A stretch of 64,000 bases of DNA, from assembly GCF_004664715.2 (NCBI RefSeq), contig NC_051075.1, forward strand, positions 89,317,709 through 89,381,708, written 5' to 3'. Source of the DNA: Peromyscus leucopus. Its lineage: Eukaryota; Chordata; Mammalia; Rodentia; Cricetidae. Position numbers and translations under genes: made by a program. Positions 45,245-57,539 of the stretch are shown one piece after another. Position 1 is the stretch's first letter, and every line of letters starts with the position of its first letter. Under the pieces are notes generated by a model. It worked only from the letters and a program-made list of their open reading frames with translations, was not told the origin of the DNA and searched no databases.

Positions 45245-46255
45245 TACATAAAATCGGTGTCAGTGGAATGTTAAATCCTACTTTAGACTTACAAAACATA
45301 ATCTGCCTGATTCTCCTAGTGATAGATATTTTCATTAAACCATTAAACATCGGTTGAAATGCAATCACTTATAGCTGAAGATACAGGCATGAAGGAGGAA
45401 ATGGCTGGGTTAGAGGGAAAGTTGGAACTGAACTCAGCACCCCTGGTTCTCAATGGTGTATGTCCACACTGTTATTGCTTATTAGCTGGGATTTCAGAGA
45501 AAAACAATGAGTATAAACTGTGTTTAGTTCATTGAGTACTAATAACCATAAAATTTCTACACTTAGCCAGTTCAGAGGATCTAGCCTATCACAGGTACAT
45601 TACAAGTACACATAGCTTTAAATACTACTTCTCATTAATCAAATCAACACTATGTCTGATCCAGTGTGACACAGAAACTTTTGCTAACACCAAAAGGAAC
45701 TTTACCTCTGCAAAAGAAACCCCAGGCTAAACTCTACTTCCTACTATAAATTAACCCATTATCACCAGTGGGGAGCAAGCTCCAAAACTCTTGGGAGACC
45801 GCGAATGGGGTCACCTGCCTGTCTATGGGGTGAATTCCCTGAACTGAGCCCTGTAGGTTATGGTGGGCACAAGAGTAAAATGAGATTCTAGTTTTGGAAT
45901 GAGCCTATCTCCTAACAGATAGAAATAGTCCTCTCCAGCTTTGGAAGAGAATTCACAGGGTTAATGACTAAAGAATGGAGTTCTTGTAATCAATACAGTC
46001 CTCTGGCTTTATTGATTAGAATCACCTGCTTATTTTGCAGCTAAGATTTTTTTTTATCCCATTCAAAACAAAGACACCCTAGGGGACCATTAAGTAAATA
46101 GGCATTTAAGACTTTTTTCATTGCTAAGAAAGTAGTTAATTATTATTAGTGCCTAAAAGTCTCAATTTAGACAGAACACCTGAATGAGCACACTGCCAAA
46201 ACAGTAGTGACATGTCTCCCATGAATGGATGCCAATTTGTGGGTTAATGAAAAAA
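45245..46255. other. Single-copy stretch, no gene seen
   Basis: About 1 kb without recognised repeats or coding features. Confidence 0.3.
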
Positions 46256-46262
46256 ATTGATG

Positions 46263-46376
46263 CTTCCTTCTTGAGATTGCTGGGGAGGGGTGTGACTCCA
46301 TATTTAACACCTGCAAATCTTCCTTCTTGGGATGGTTGGGGAGGGGGTGTGTGACTCCATATTTAACATCTGCAGA
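46263..46376. repeat. Tandem duplication, 2 x ~57 bp
   Basis: 46263-46318 and 46319-46376 are near-identical units. Both run 'cttccttcttg', then a G-rich part, then 'gactccatatttaaca' and 'ctgca'. The second copy is 2 bp longer. Confidence 0.9.
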
Positions 46377-46747
46377 GAAAGGAGATTTGGCAGAATGCCT
46401 CCATGAAGGATCTGGGAGCATGCAGCCTTCCTCAATACTGCCTGTATCTGTACCTGGTGGACAGCATCGTTGTATCTAGCACACCAGAGGCTGTTTAAGG
46501 AGCTGGGTTGCTAGTATGGAAACCGTGAAAGACACAGGTAAATTTATTTCATTTCAGCAAAACATTCATTGTTCTGCTTCAGGAAAAATAGATCAAACAC
46601 AGATTCATCGTCTGCCTTGATTCTCTTGCTTCTGTTTGTCAGGAGGCAGTGCTCAGGATCCTTAGCACCACTTAATGATTTGTTTCTTTTCTCATTGTTT
46701 GATAATTATAGAAATCCTTCGGTGGGCTTGTGTTTCTTGAGTACCTA

Positions 46748-46750
<3 letters not shown>

Positions 46751-46789
<39 letters not shown>
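46751..46789. repeat. (TG)n microsatellite
   Basis: About 19 TG units. Confidence 0.95.
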
Positions 46790-46791
<2 letters not shown>

Positions 46792-46862
46792 TGTCCTGTT
46801 TCTTGCTTTTGAAGTTTGATACTCCAGCTTTAGTATGCATAGAGTACTAGCCTTTGTTTTGT

Positions 46863-46867
<5 letters not shown>

Positions 46868-46913
<46 letters not shown>
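46868..46913. repeat. (TG)n microsatellite
   Basis: About 23 TG units, 78 bp downstream of another TG tract. Confidence 0.95.
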
Positions 46914-46914
<1 letters not shown>

Positions 46915-46999
46915 TGTTCATATATATAGGTGCACTTGTGTTCATGTGTGTGTGGTGGTCAGAGACTAAACTGGGTTTAATTCTTTAGGAACTACTAAT

Positions 47000-47128
47000 C
47001 TTTATATTTTTCTACATTCTTATGAATTTCACACATGTAAACAGTGAAACATGATCATATCCACACTCTCATTTATTCACTCCAACTCCCTCCCATATCT
47101 CCTCCAATGTATCCCCGCTTCCAACTTC
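47000..47128 (-). mobile_element. L1 3'-UTR fragment
   Basis: 'atttcacacatgtaaacagt', 'gatcatatccacactctcat' and 'ccaactccctcccatatctc' parallel the L1 3' UTR at 51165-51250. Confidence 0.55.
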
Positions 47129-47129
47129 A

Positions 47130-47345
47130 TGTTTTGAAACAAGGTCTCTCACTGTTTGGAACTCACCCTCTAAGCTAGGCTGGCTGGCAGGCGAGCTCCA
47201 TACGTCTTCTAGTCTCTGTCTTTCCAGTGCCATGACTACGAGTATGCACCATGCCAAGATTTAAAAAACAAAACAAAACCCATGAATTCTGGAGATCTAC
47301 CTCAGGTTCCCATCCTTGTATGGCAAGCACTTTACTGACCAAGCC
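47130..47345 (-). mobile_element. B3 SINE
   Basis: 'ttttgaaacaaggtctctca', 'gctaggctggctggcaggcg', 'ctacctcaggttcccatcct' and 'caagcactttactgacc' are B3 in reverse. Confidence 0.75.
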
Positions 47346-47414
47346 TCATTGATTATTTTAATACTTGATCCCTATAACATCCCCCTGGGGTGCATTATTT
47401 TCTTATTATGTTTT

Positions 47415-47970
47415 GATAAGTGAACTTGAGAAAGTTCTGTGAAGCACAAGAATTGCTTATGTCACCCAGCAGTCCCATTCCTAGGTATAGACCCAAGAGA
47501 ACTGAAAACACATATTCACAAAAACAGGTGCATGCAGATTTGCAACCATGTTATTTCTAACACTCCCAGATGGAGGCAACCCAAACAGTAATTGATGAAT
47601 TAATGGCTAAACAAAATGAGGTATATAGTGGGATCATGTTCAGCAATAAATAAGTATTGATTTAAGTTTCAGCATGGATGAACTTTGAAAGCATTGTAGT
47701 AAGTGAAAGAAGCCAGACACAAAAGGCACGCACTATATGACAACATTTGAATTGTTTAGAATAAGTAGATACACACAGAGAGAAAGAAGACAGATTGAGT
47801 GATCAGAAAGATGCAAGTGGGGTATCAGGAGTGAATATGGAGCTTCTCTTCTGAAAGATGAAAACATCCTGGGATTTAGTAATAGTTTACAACCTTGGTG
47901 AGTGTTCAAAAAGCCGTTGAACTTTGTAGCATGTAAATTCTATCTCAATTAAAAATAAATTTTAACAGTG
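47415..47970 (+). mobile_element. Old L1 (L1M) 3' end
   Basis: 'cagcagtcccattcctaggt', 'gcaacccaaacagtaattga', 'gtgaaagaagccagacacaa' and the end 'ctcaattaaaaataaattt' are landmarks of ancient mammalian L1 3' ends. Confidence 0.75.
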
Positions 47971-47974
47971 TCTC

Positions 47975-49560
47975 ACCCAGTGCCCATGTTTCAGAACACC
48001 AGACTTGTGTTCTGGTTTTGTGTTCAGGCTCAAGATTTAACACCGGATTGTAATTCTACTGTGTATAATCGGTAAATATTTTCTGAATTAAAATGGAGGT
48101 AGGGCGTTTATCCTCAGGGAACTTGAATAATGAACATGAAACAAAAAACATGCCTTTATCTAAAGGCACCAGGCAATAAAGAATGAATAATATGAATGCA
48201 TGCCCTCAGAGCCAACTCCTAAGTAAGATCCCTAGTACTCACACCCAGAGACTCCTGTCTTTGATGTATTCCCAGGACTCTGTAGTTTTAAAGGACTTTA
48301 GATGTAGAGAAGACTCATCCATAGCATGCTTTTCCTGCTCCTTGGGAAGTTTATACTTCCTCAGACCCTCTAGTTGACTGTGTCACGGGACTAGTTCTGG
48401 CTAGTGGGTGAAGTGTAGAATGTATGCCTACTGCTCCAGGGTGGAAGCACTTCATTACCCTGTCAGACCATCCAGCATTTTCTTCCATTGCTGTAACAAT
48501 AGGGCAGGTCATGTGATCTGACAGTATAGGTGTAAGGCCTGGAGGCTCCATCACCCTGGGTCTTTAAGGCACTCTATGAAACAAATGGTTCAGATAAATT
48601 GCCTAGATGGGACAGTAGCAAATAAATCTTTCATGTGTTAAACATTGAGATGTTGGGATGTTTGCTAGTGTGATGTAAATTAGTTCATTCCTCCAATCAA
48701 GTGATTATGATGGTTGGAAAGGCATGGGAAGGAGTCAGCAGCAGAGACGATACATTTTCATGCACTGGGAATGGGCTGTGGAGAATAGTCCCAACTATTT
48801 GGATGGAAGGTGCTCCACGAATTTAAACACTAAAACCCATAATTCATCTAATTTTCTTCTCTCATCAAAACTCTCTGCTTTTCAGTTGGATAGAATGGAA
48901 GAGCAGTTCACCTGTAGGATCACCAGGCAGGTCCCATGTGGAGTCAGCTCCATACTTCATTTGCTCTGATGGACAGATGGCCTGACTTTTCTATGTACAA
49001 GGCATGTTGGCACATTATGTTCAGTGAGGTCAGGGAATGGTCTCTGAGGGAAGACTCAGATGCTAGACTCCTCACTACCATCTCTGGAGGAAACGCCATG
49101 TTTTCCCTGGGTGCTTACCACCAGATGATGTAGTACCACCATGACTGATTTCCTCCTTGGAACAGTCACTTTTCCTGATTGCAGGCTGGTATTTTCATTT
49201 TTGCCCAACTGTCTTTGTTCCTTTTCTGCCTGCCTTTAGCTATTCTCCATCTTCCGTCCTCTAGCCTCTAGGACAAGACCAGGAGGGTTAGGGAAGGGAA
49301 CATAGATTAACAAGGGCTCAGTGCACATCACACAAGTACTCACCAGGTTCCTTCTCACTGATGAGAAGACACCCTTCTCCCTGTTTTGAGAAGATGCTTA
49401 GGTTGTCAAATGGATTTCCTAGATGGACACAACTAGAAAACAGTGAGGCTTGTACTTACATTGATGACAGACACTCATGTTGTTAGAGACCACACTGCCC
49501 TCAACCCAAGGCATTGTAATTTATTAATCTGTTTTCCTTTGGGCTAATACTGTAATATAT
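47975..49560. other. Single-copy stretch with a possible old LTR
   Basis: 48370-48660 ('tgtcacgggactagttctgg', 'agcaaataaatctttcatgt') looks like an ancient LTR or MITE that I cannot name. No gene is recognised in the rest. Confidence 0.35.
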
Positions 49561-49564
49561 ATTT

Positions 49565-50070
49565 TTTATTTTAAACATATATCTTTGTTGATTTTTTTTG
49601 GAAATGTCACATCACACATCCCAACTCCACTTACCTTCCAGTTCCTTCATATCTGCTCCTCACCCCTGAAGTATGCCCCCCAAATTAATGAAAAACAAAA
49701 CAACCAAAAATAAAAACACCAACCCCACCTCACTCCTCCATCTTTCCCACTCCTCTTCATTCATCCTAATGGCATTGGGAGCTGTGGCATGTCACACAGT
49801 GTACCCCTTTTGTCCAATCAGCCCACCCCACAAGATGTTCATTGCAATGAGTCATTGGTCTGGTTCAAGGCCTCTGGTTTCTGGTACATTATCATCACTG
49901 GGCCGGCCCCTCACTGAAACTCCTCTTGGATGTGTTGTTGCCCTAAGTCATGGAGATTCTGTGGTAATCGTTCTTCAGGACCAGTCCCTTTGCACACTCC
50001 AGCAGGTCAAAAATGGGGCAGATGATGATGTAACAGTTTTAATTGGAAAGAAAAGGTTATGGATGTAAGT
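49565..50070 (-). mobile_element. Rodent L1 3'-UTR fragment
   Basis: 'cacatcccaactccacttac', 'aatggcattgggagctgtgg', 'gagtcattggtctggttcaa' and 'ccagcaggtcaaaaatgggg' fit L1 (Lx-type) 3' UTR in reverse. The 131-codon frame 49673-50068 over it is spurious. Confidence 0.55.
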
Positions 50071-50227
50071 TTTTCCATCTCTTACACTCGCCAAGAAATT
50101 GTTATCTTACATAGTAAGAAGTTGCTCAAGGAAGAGGGATTACGAGCCAAGCTTGTTTCTTGTAAATCCTACCAGGGACTTTTTCTTTAGCGTGAATGAA
50201 GGGGTGTGAAGTTTTCGAATACTTTTT

Positions 50228-50720
50228 TCTCATTAAAAAAATTAGCTCTTTGGGACTTTCATACAATGTATTTTGATCATATTCAGACTCACACCACACA
50301 TCTCAGATCCATCTCCCCTTCCCAACCAACTCAACTTTGTGTCCTCTTTACTTTTTATTTATTTTGCAATTCATTAAGTAGTCGATGCTGCCCATGTACT
50401 CTTGGATGTGTGCCCTTCTGCTGGAGTGTGGTTAGCCTACCAGGGGCCACACCCTTAAGGAAAACTGACTCTCCCTCTCCCAGAAGCTATCAGTTGCCAA
50501 TAGCTCCTCTCTCTGTACTAGGATTTGGTCTGGCTTGAGTTTGTATGACTGTTTGCACACTAAGTGCCTACGGGAAGCTGCTCTGTGGATCCTGACAACA
50601 TTATTTTCTTGTAGTCATCTACCATCTCTGGTCCTTAACAGCATTTCTGTCCCTTCTTCTGCACTGACACCAGAGCCTTCATAGGAGGGGATGTGATGTT
50701 TGAGCTGGGTATTTTCGGTC
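50228..50720 (-). mobile_element. Rodent L1 3'-UTR fragment
   Basis: 'tttcatacaatgtattttga', 'ggatgtgtgcccttctgctg', 'agaagctatcagttgccaat' and 'tttggtctggcttgagtttg' are reverse Lx-type L1 3' UTR. Confidence 0.75.
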
Positions 50721-51134
50721 TCTTATTCTTACACTCGGCACCTTTTAATTAAAGTGCTCTTACCCTGCTTGCAGTCTTGAAGAATTATAGTACAGATTTG
50801 TTGTAAGTTTATAAAGGGCATTTTAGGTGAAGCAGAAATACTTTGCAGATGATCAAAGTCCACCACAGCACAGCAAATATCAGAACAAATAAACTGTTCT
50901 GTGTTCACTTGTCTCACAAAAACCTTTCCTCAGTGGCTACATGTACCTGCTGCTGATCTCTGTGCTACTTGCAAATGAGACAAAGTCCTGACTGCCACAA
51001 AGTTTTCAACCTGTGGAATAAGTTAGTGTTGTATGTGGTAAATAGGCAGGGTAATATTGCCCCCTAACCTTTCTATCCCCTAACTTCTGGGCCTGTGAAC
51101 ATGATCCTTCTGTGCAAAATAGACTCTGCAAGTG

Positions 51135-51960
51135 TCTTTAAGTTAAGGAATTTAGTTTTAGTCATTCTTTGACGATTTCACACATGTATACAATGTATCT
51201 TGATAATATCCACTTCCTCTTCCTCCCTCCAACTCCCCCTCCATCCCTCCTAAGGCATCATCTTCTGTTGGAGCCCCTTTTTCCTAGTGGCTTTCCCCAG
51301 CAGGTCGGCATAAAGAGGATGATTGGACCATGGGCCTGAGTACAGGTGTGTGAGATGGTCTGCACTTGGCTGTTCTCGGGAGGTCTTTTGCCCCATCCCT
51401 TGGCATTTCATAAATACCCTAGGGCAGAGACAGTTGAGGCTCAATGGAGGATCAAGGCCCTCCCAAGTCTATCCCGTATTTTCTATCTGTTTCTCTCTCC
51501 TCTCTCCTTCCAACTAATATTTCCTGCTGCTTCTACTCAAGAGTACTCTGAGGAAATGTGGGAGTGAGGGATGGCCTCTCACAATCTTCCTCCTCACTTC
51601 ATCTTTACTTAAAAAAAATAATTCTCTGAATCCAATTAATGCCACTCAGGTGCACACGGGTATGGAGTCACCCATTGTGGCACGGACAGCCTACCAAGGC
51701 TCTCTCCTCTGCTGAACTGCCTTCCTCCTCCAGTGGCCCCTGATTGCTAATAGCACCTCGGATGGGGTGGGGCTTTGGTGGCCTTTCTCTCACCCACACT
51801 GGGATTGTGCCTGGTTTGTTGTCATGCAGGTAGCTGTAGTTGCTGTGAGTTCATGGTGTAACGGCTATGCTTTGTCCGGATGGCAGCATTTCACAGCTCT
51901 TCTTCTCATCTCTTGGCTCTTACATTCTTTTCCAGTATGGCTGAGATGAGCTCATCCTAG
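51135..51960 (-). mobile_element. Rodent L1 3'-UTR fragment, split by a solo LTR
   Basis: The left part (51135-51259, 'acacatgtatacaatgtatc') and the right part (51590-51960, 'cagtggcccctgattgctaa', 'atgcaggtagctgtagttgc') are L1 3' UTR in reverse. The LTR at 51266-51583 lies between them. Confidence 0.65.
51266..51583 (+). mobile_element. Solo LTR related to the 31-35 kb ERV
   Basis: A 318-bp TG...CA unit with perfect 6-bp flanks 'atcttc' (51260-51265, 51584-51589). It shares, in order, 'gcacttggctg', 'gggaggtcttttgc', 'ataaata', 'gccctcccaa', 'cctctctccttc' and 'ctcaagagtact' with the complement of the ERV LTRs. Forward orientation. TATA-like sequence near 51409. Confidence 0.85.
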
Positions 51961-51964
51961 AGGA

Positions 51965-52615
51965 TCAAGATGGAGCTAAGCTAATCACAGAGGTCCTTAA
52001 AGTGAGAATACTTCTTGAATGGGGCCAGAGGGAGATGCTACCATGAAAGAATGAATGGAGAAATGCAACACCTGGGTTTTGAAGTTCGAGGCATAGGCAA
52101 ATGCCAAAGACTGTGAGTGGGTCCTGGAAGACACAAAAGGTTCTGGAATGAAGTCTTCACTAGAGTCTCCAGAAAGGAACCGATCCTCAAAGATACCATG
52201 GTTTGATTATAGCTAGAGTTGTATCAAACTTCTGAACTATAAAACTAGGATAAGATTTGTGTTATATTCAAGCCATTAAGATTATGGTATTTGTCAAGGC
52301 AGTCTTTGAAAATGAACACATGATATAAATGTATTTTATGAGGGTAATACTTACTCTGAAGAAGATAACAGAGGTATCTGGTGGGCTCTTGTGGGGCAGC
52401 TCCTTTACCTCTAACACAGAGTGGTCATGGAGGGCCACTCTGAGGATGTGATAACTGACAGAAACCTGATTAAGAGGAACCAGCCAGGAGGAAATCCAGG
52501 AAGAGGGTTGTAAGCAGAGGATACTAACTGGGTCTGGAGGGATCTGTCAAGAGTGTCATGCTGGTGATGTGGTGTCAGAAGGGTTTGGTATGAACAAGTT
52601 CATCAGAAGCAAGGC
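51965..52615. other. Single-copy stretch, no gene seen
   Basis: No recognised repeat or gene. Confidence 0.3.
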
Positions 52616-52620
52616 ATTCC

Positions 52621-52687
52621 TTCCCCTCTCCCCTCCCTCCCTCCCTCCCTCCCTCCCTCCCTTCCTCCCTCCCTCCCTCCCTCCCCT

Positions 52688-52783
<96 letters not shown>

Positions 52784-52820
52784 CCTCCCTCCCTCCCTCC
52801 CTCCCTCTCTCTCTTTCTTT
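52621..52820. repeat. (CCCT)n(CTTT)n(CCCT)n compound tract
   Basis: About 200 bp of pure pyrimidine on the plus strand: CCCT units to about 52685, CTTT units to about 52773, CCCT units again to about 52808. The block order is mirror-like. Confidence 0.97.
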
Positions 52821-52834
52821 CATCATTTCTTACT

Positions 52835-52910
52835 AAGCAGATATTTATGGTAGCTCTGCTCTGCTAGGCATGGTTCCAGGCACTGGGGACACAGCATTGA
52901 ACATACTGTG
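52835..52910. mobile_element. L2/L3-like fragment
   Basis: 'gctaggcatggttccaggca' and 'ctggggacacagcattgaac' match the common L2/L3 end motif. Confidence 0.45.
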
Positions 52911-53312
52911 TGCACTGTGAGGTTTAACTTTGCTGGTGGAATTCTCTATTCCAGATGAAGGCTCCAGATGCTTTTGTCTTGAATGTTCCCTTACCTCCCT
53001 AGGGAGAGAATCCAGCCTGTTAAGATTCGTGGCAAACATACCCAAAGCTGGGTATATTTCTCCTTCAGATGTGGGGTGACACTTAGGCAATTTTACCTCT
53101 AAAGGTTTCTAAAAGGACCTATTATAAGAATACTGGTTTGCATTTAAATTTTATGTTCATCTTTCTCCAGATACTTAGTTGCAGTAATCTTATTAATGAT
53201 GACCTTTCATTCATTTTAGGAATGATTTGCTTTCTGACACCTAACGTGCCTGGCAGACTGACTCTTTAGATGACTTGAAAGTTTCCTAAAGAGATATGAA
53301 ATTATTTTTGTG

Positions 53313-53313
<1 letters not shown>

Positions 53314-53358
<45 letters not shown>
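53314..53358. repeat. (AC)n microsatellite
   Basis: About 22 AC units. Confidence 0.95.
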
Positions 53359-53359
<1 letters not shown>

Positions 53360-53362
<3 letters not shown>

Positions 53363-54740
53363 GAGCATTCTGATCAGTCTTCTTTGATGCCTATGATTCT
53401 ATCCAGACACCTTCTGCCACCAAATCCCCAAAGTTTTTCTTTTTCTTGTCATCTTTGTTAAATTTACTTATTTAGCCAGTGAGAAAGATAAGCAGGGATG
53501 TATTGGAGAAGTCACCTATCTCTTCAGACAGCTGATGTCCCAGCAAATCAGAATTGATTTGAATTAAGGTGAATGATAACCGGGTGCTGTTGGGCCACCT
53601 CCTGAGAGCCTGTTGGGTGAGTTTTCAGGGTAAATTTTCTTTGTCCCCATGGCTTCAGACCGGCTCTGCCTTTGTCTCCTCCCCAAAGCCAACTTCATCT
53701 CCCTCTGCCTCATTCTCCTCACTTCATTCCTCTCTCTAGCTGCTGAGGTAAGTAGAAGCTGAGCCTGGTTCATCCTCAGAGCCCTAGATGGGCCCTTTCT
53801 TCCAGATGCCCAGTTGGCCATTGCTAGAATTCCAGTAGCATGCTGAGCAAGGCTGAGTGTCTGGAGGGGGGCAAAACCAAGTGGTTTTTTTTTCCTTGAG
53901 ATTCTGACCTGTGAGTGAGGGACTCTTCATGATGTTAGAGGAAGCAACTATAAGTTTTTGTCTAGTCTCTCTGTGGAGAAGGCACATGGTATAAGGCCCT
54001 TTCTCTTACACTTTCCTCTCAGGGATGCTTCAGCTAGCAATATTGTCATCTTTCTGAATTTCCTTCCCGCTGTCTCAGAGGCCATCAAGGATATGCATAT
54101 ATAAGAATAGTCTTGAAGGGAAGGGACACATTCCCTAGATGCTTAGGCCACACTGTCCTTCCTGCTCTTGTTGCATTGGCTTCAACTCCCTTTGCCTCTT
54201 CATCCTGAGTTCAAAAGTTCAGCTCAGCCCAGATATGCCAAGGAGGCATTTTCAGGCCTTTGCCTCTCCCCGCAGATGGGATGGATATTTGAGACCCTCA
54301 CACCCTTGGGCATGCCTCTGTCACAGTCATGTGACAATAGCTCCTCCCTACTGGCTAAATCTTGAACTTTTTTTCTCCAAGACATCCAGGATGGCAATGT
54401 ACTAGACCCTGACTCATGCAAGCTCTCAAGGTCCTTATTGAATGCACATTCCTCAAGGCCCAAGTGTAGAACTGAGCAGAGTATTTTTTTTTTTGGCTCA
54501 AGTGATTGTAGATACCTACTTTAAATCAATCAGCAATCTAAGTACAGGGGAGTCTGGGATTAAGAAGCATGCCAACTTGATGTATGTGCTTTGTGTGAGG
54601 AAGAGCATTCATGAATCAGCCAGATCCCTTTCTGAAGAGCAGTGGGCACATTTTATACATATTAGCATTTCATCGGTCTTACCACATAGACTTATAATTC
54701 TGGCTTAGCCATTGGGATGACATCATATGTAGAGACTCAA
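53360..54740. other. Single-copy stretch, no gene seen
   Basis: Short open frames up to 88 codons on both strands, none recognisable. No repeat family identified. Confidence 0.35.
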
Positions 54741-54744
54741 ATGA

Positions 54745-55108
54745 ATGTTCAAAAGGGGGACTTTTCACTACACAAATGCAGAAAACCAGGAAGGGCCATT
54801 CAAACCACAAGTGGAGGAGCTATTGGTGGTTGATCGCTTCTGGGGTGGGGCAGAGTCAGTTTTCTTTAAGGGTGTGGCTTCATACCCAATGGTGTATATG
54901 GATAACACAAATGAAATGAGTATAAAAATAATAAAAAGTAATAAAAGGGGCAATAAAAAGGGGGTGGGACATGAAGCTGGGAGGGGATGGGAAGGTGGGA
55001 GGTGGATTTTAGAGGAGTTAGGGGGAAGAAATGGGGTGAATAGGGTCAAAATGCATTGTATATATGAATGAGATTCTCAAATAATTAATAAAAACATTCT
55101 ACTTAAAA
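54745..55108 (+). mobile_element. Rodent L1 3' end
   Basis: 'aaatgcagaaaaccaggaag', 'ggagctattggtggttgatc', a G-rich stretch, then 'gattctcaaataattaataa' with AAAA. This is the sense 3' end of an Lx-type L1. Confidence 0.75.
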
Positions 55109-55109
55109 G

Positions 55110-55985
55110 GTTAGAAAACCTGTACCCTTTGGTCCATGATTTTAATTCTAGAAATATCTTCTACATTTACAGATTTTGTTAATAGAGTTTTTTTTTAAAC
55201 CATCATATATTATAGCAAATAAACCAAGTACTATTAACAAAAAGCCAACCAAGAAACCAACTTCAAGTATTTATTCCATCTGGAGAGAGAGACATAGAAA
55301 GAGATGTCCTTTTTTAAGATTTGAAAAACAAAATAAAGACCAGAGTTTTTTTGGGGACAATCTGAGAAAATCCATCAACAGCAAAGAAGAGCCTCACTTG
55401 CCCCTCTGTCCTCAGAGGGTACAGGGCAGAGATGCCAGCACTTCTGACTTCCAGAGCCTTACCTGTCCCAGGGGTTCACACACTTCCTGAAGCACAGAAA
55501 ACTACAGGAGCTTTTCCTGATCTCCAAGTAAGGTGTTTACATCTCCAATTATAGATGCATTTGAGCACTTTAAGGCCAAGTGTGCCACAATCAGCTAGTT
55601 CTTAGCTGTAGTCATTTACACTGGAAAATAAAGAATATTGTTTTTTTTTTTTTTTTTTTTTTTTTTGGGTAGAAGATCTTAAACAGATCCTGAGGGTTGG
55701 GGTACTGATGACTGACATTCAAATGAGTGTAGTTTATATGGGAGACACCAGAGCTGAATGAAAAGCTAGGTATCTCCAAAACTTTGACATTACAGAGAGA
55801 TGCTGAGGTATCAAAAGTGTCCTGCACTTCTGGGCATCATCACACGCCTTTCCTAAGTCAAGCTTGTTAGTTGTGCTTATCATATTTTCAAGTTTGGGGG
55901 ACCTGGATTTGATGGGTTATAGAAACTATTTTTTAATATTAATATATTCTTTGGGGCTTTAACTTGCATTGACTCTCATTTTTTT
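55110..55985. other. Single-copy stretch, no gene seen
   Basis: Includes a T27-type run at about 55640-55666. Nothing else recognised. Confidence 0.3.
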
Positions 55986-55989
55986 TTTT

Positions 55990-56385
55990 TTTGTCAACAA
56001 CACAAGCTAGGGTTATCTGGGAAGAAGGACCCTCCATTGAAGAGATACTTTCATCGCATTGCCCTTGGGTATGTCTGAGGGTTATTTTCTTGATTAATAA
56101 TTAATGCAGTGGGACGAAGACTATTGTTGGCAATGCCACTCCTGGGCAGGTGGTCCTGGGCTGTATAAGAATTTGGGATGAGTGAACGATGGAGAGCAAG
56201 CAGTTAGCAGCTTTCCTTCATGGCTTTTGCTTCAGTCCATGTCTCCAGGTTCCAGCCTTGAGTTCCTACCTTGGCTCCCTCCTATGGATTGTGACTCAGC
56301 CTATGAAAGCCAAATAAGCCTCTTCTCTCCAGGTTGCTTTTGACCATGGTCTCTATCACAACAATAGAAGTCCTAACTAAAATAC
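55990..56385 (+). mobile_element. ERVL-type LTR
   Basis: 'gtcaacaacacaagctaggg', 'cttgattaataattaatgca', 'gcaggtggtcctgggctgta' and 'gaaagccaaataagcctctt' are ERVL-type LTR landmarks. Confidence 0.7.
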
Positions 56386-56934
56386 CTTATCTTCCTTCTC
56401 TGTGTCTCTTTCCTCTGTGCCGAGGATGGAACCCAGGACCTCAACTTACATTATAAATTATACATCAATGACCCATTACTTTGAGTTATTTATTAGGATT
56501 TGGCAGAATGGAAAACAAATAAGCACACACCCGAGTTTTGAATGGTTCAAAAATTGGGCATAGGAAGCGAGTCATTTTGTAGACAGATTTGTTTAAGTAC
56601 AAACTGTTCCTGCAGATAATTATACATACACTTGCTGACACATGCAAACATACACAAGTTATTATTGCTCAGACTCATAAAGGTTCCTTTCTAAACTACA
56701 TAGCTACAGTGAAGGATAATAATCATAATGCAGTAGTCTTTTGAGCATTGCTGTGTGTGGAATGCCTACTAGGTAACAGTCTTCAGGGGGCAGGCAGCCA
56801 TGCTGTCTAGCAATGTATTTCAGTGCCAACCTTGGTAATGGCACATCTCACATTTGTGATTCATATTTCATAAAAAGCCCCAGTTTCCACACCAGCTACT
56901 GACATGCAGCAACCAACTGAACCATCAAAAGTAC

Positions 56935-57105
56935 CCATGGTCATTGTTACCATTTCCATTTTCCAGAATGAGGAAAGAAAGGTCAAAAAAGGCAGAGCCT
57001 GCTCAAGATGATGCTTTGTGATTAATGGAAGAGCAAGGATGAAAACCCAGGTCTCCTGACTTCCTGTATCAGAAATCTTTATTAACTATCCTACTGTCTC
57101 TGTGA
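56935..57105 (-). mobile_element. MIR SINE
   Basis: 'ccattttccagaatgaggaa', 'agcaaggatgaaaacccagg' and 'tctcctgacttcctgtatca' parallel MIR read in reverse. Confidence 0.6.
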
Positions 57106-57109
57106 ATAT

Positions 57110-57535
57110 GCGCTCCTGTGTGTGCTGAAGATCAAATGCGGATTAATCTCTATCAACAAGGTACAGTTATCACTGAATTAATTACCAAAGGTCATATTTA
57201 CACATCACAGCATGATGTTATTTGTTTGAATGAAGATTTCCTCCATGTTGTTTTTGGTCAGTCATTGCTGCCCCTCTAGCAGGGATGACTCTGAATTTCA
57301 CATCTGGGTGAAATTGCCCTTGTGTTTCTTAGCAAAGGTGGAGTCTCAGTTAACATTGTTGTAGAAAGACACTGCTATGGGAGACTCTGGGTGTTACTTA
57401 AGCTAATAAATGAATATTTATCAATACCAAATCACAAGCAAAACCCATTCATGAAGGTGGTCACTGTGACTCTTTGTTCATATTGTTGCTGTTACCCAAC
57501 TTTGGTCATTGGCTGGACCGTCTGTGTCCCCAAGT
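57110..57535. other. Single-copy stretch, no gene seen
   Basis: A 71-codon frame (57322-57537) has no recognised motif. Confidence 0.3.
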
Positions 57536-57539
57536 GATT

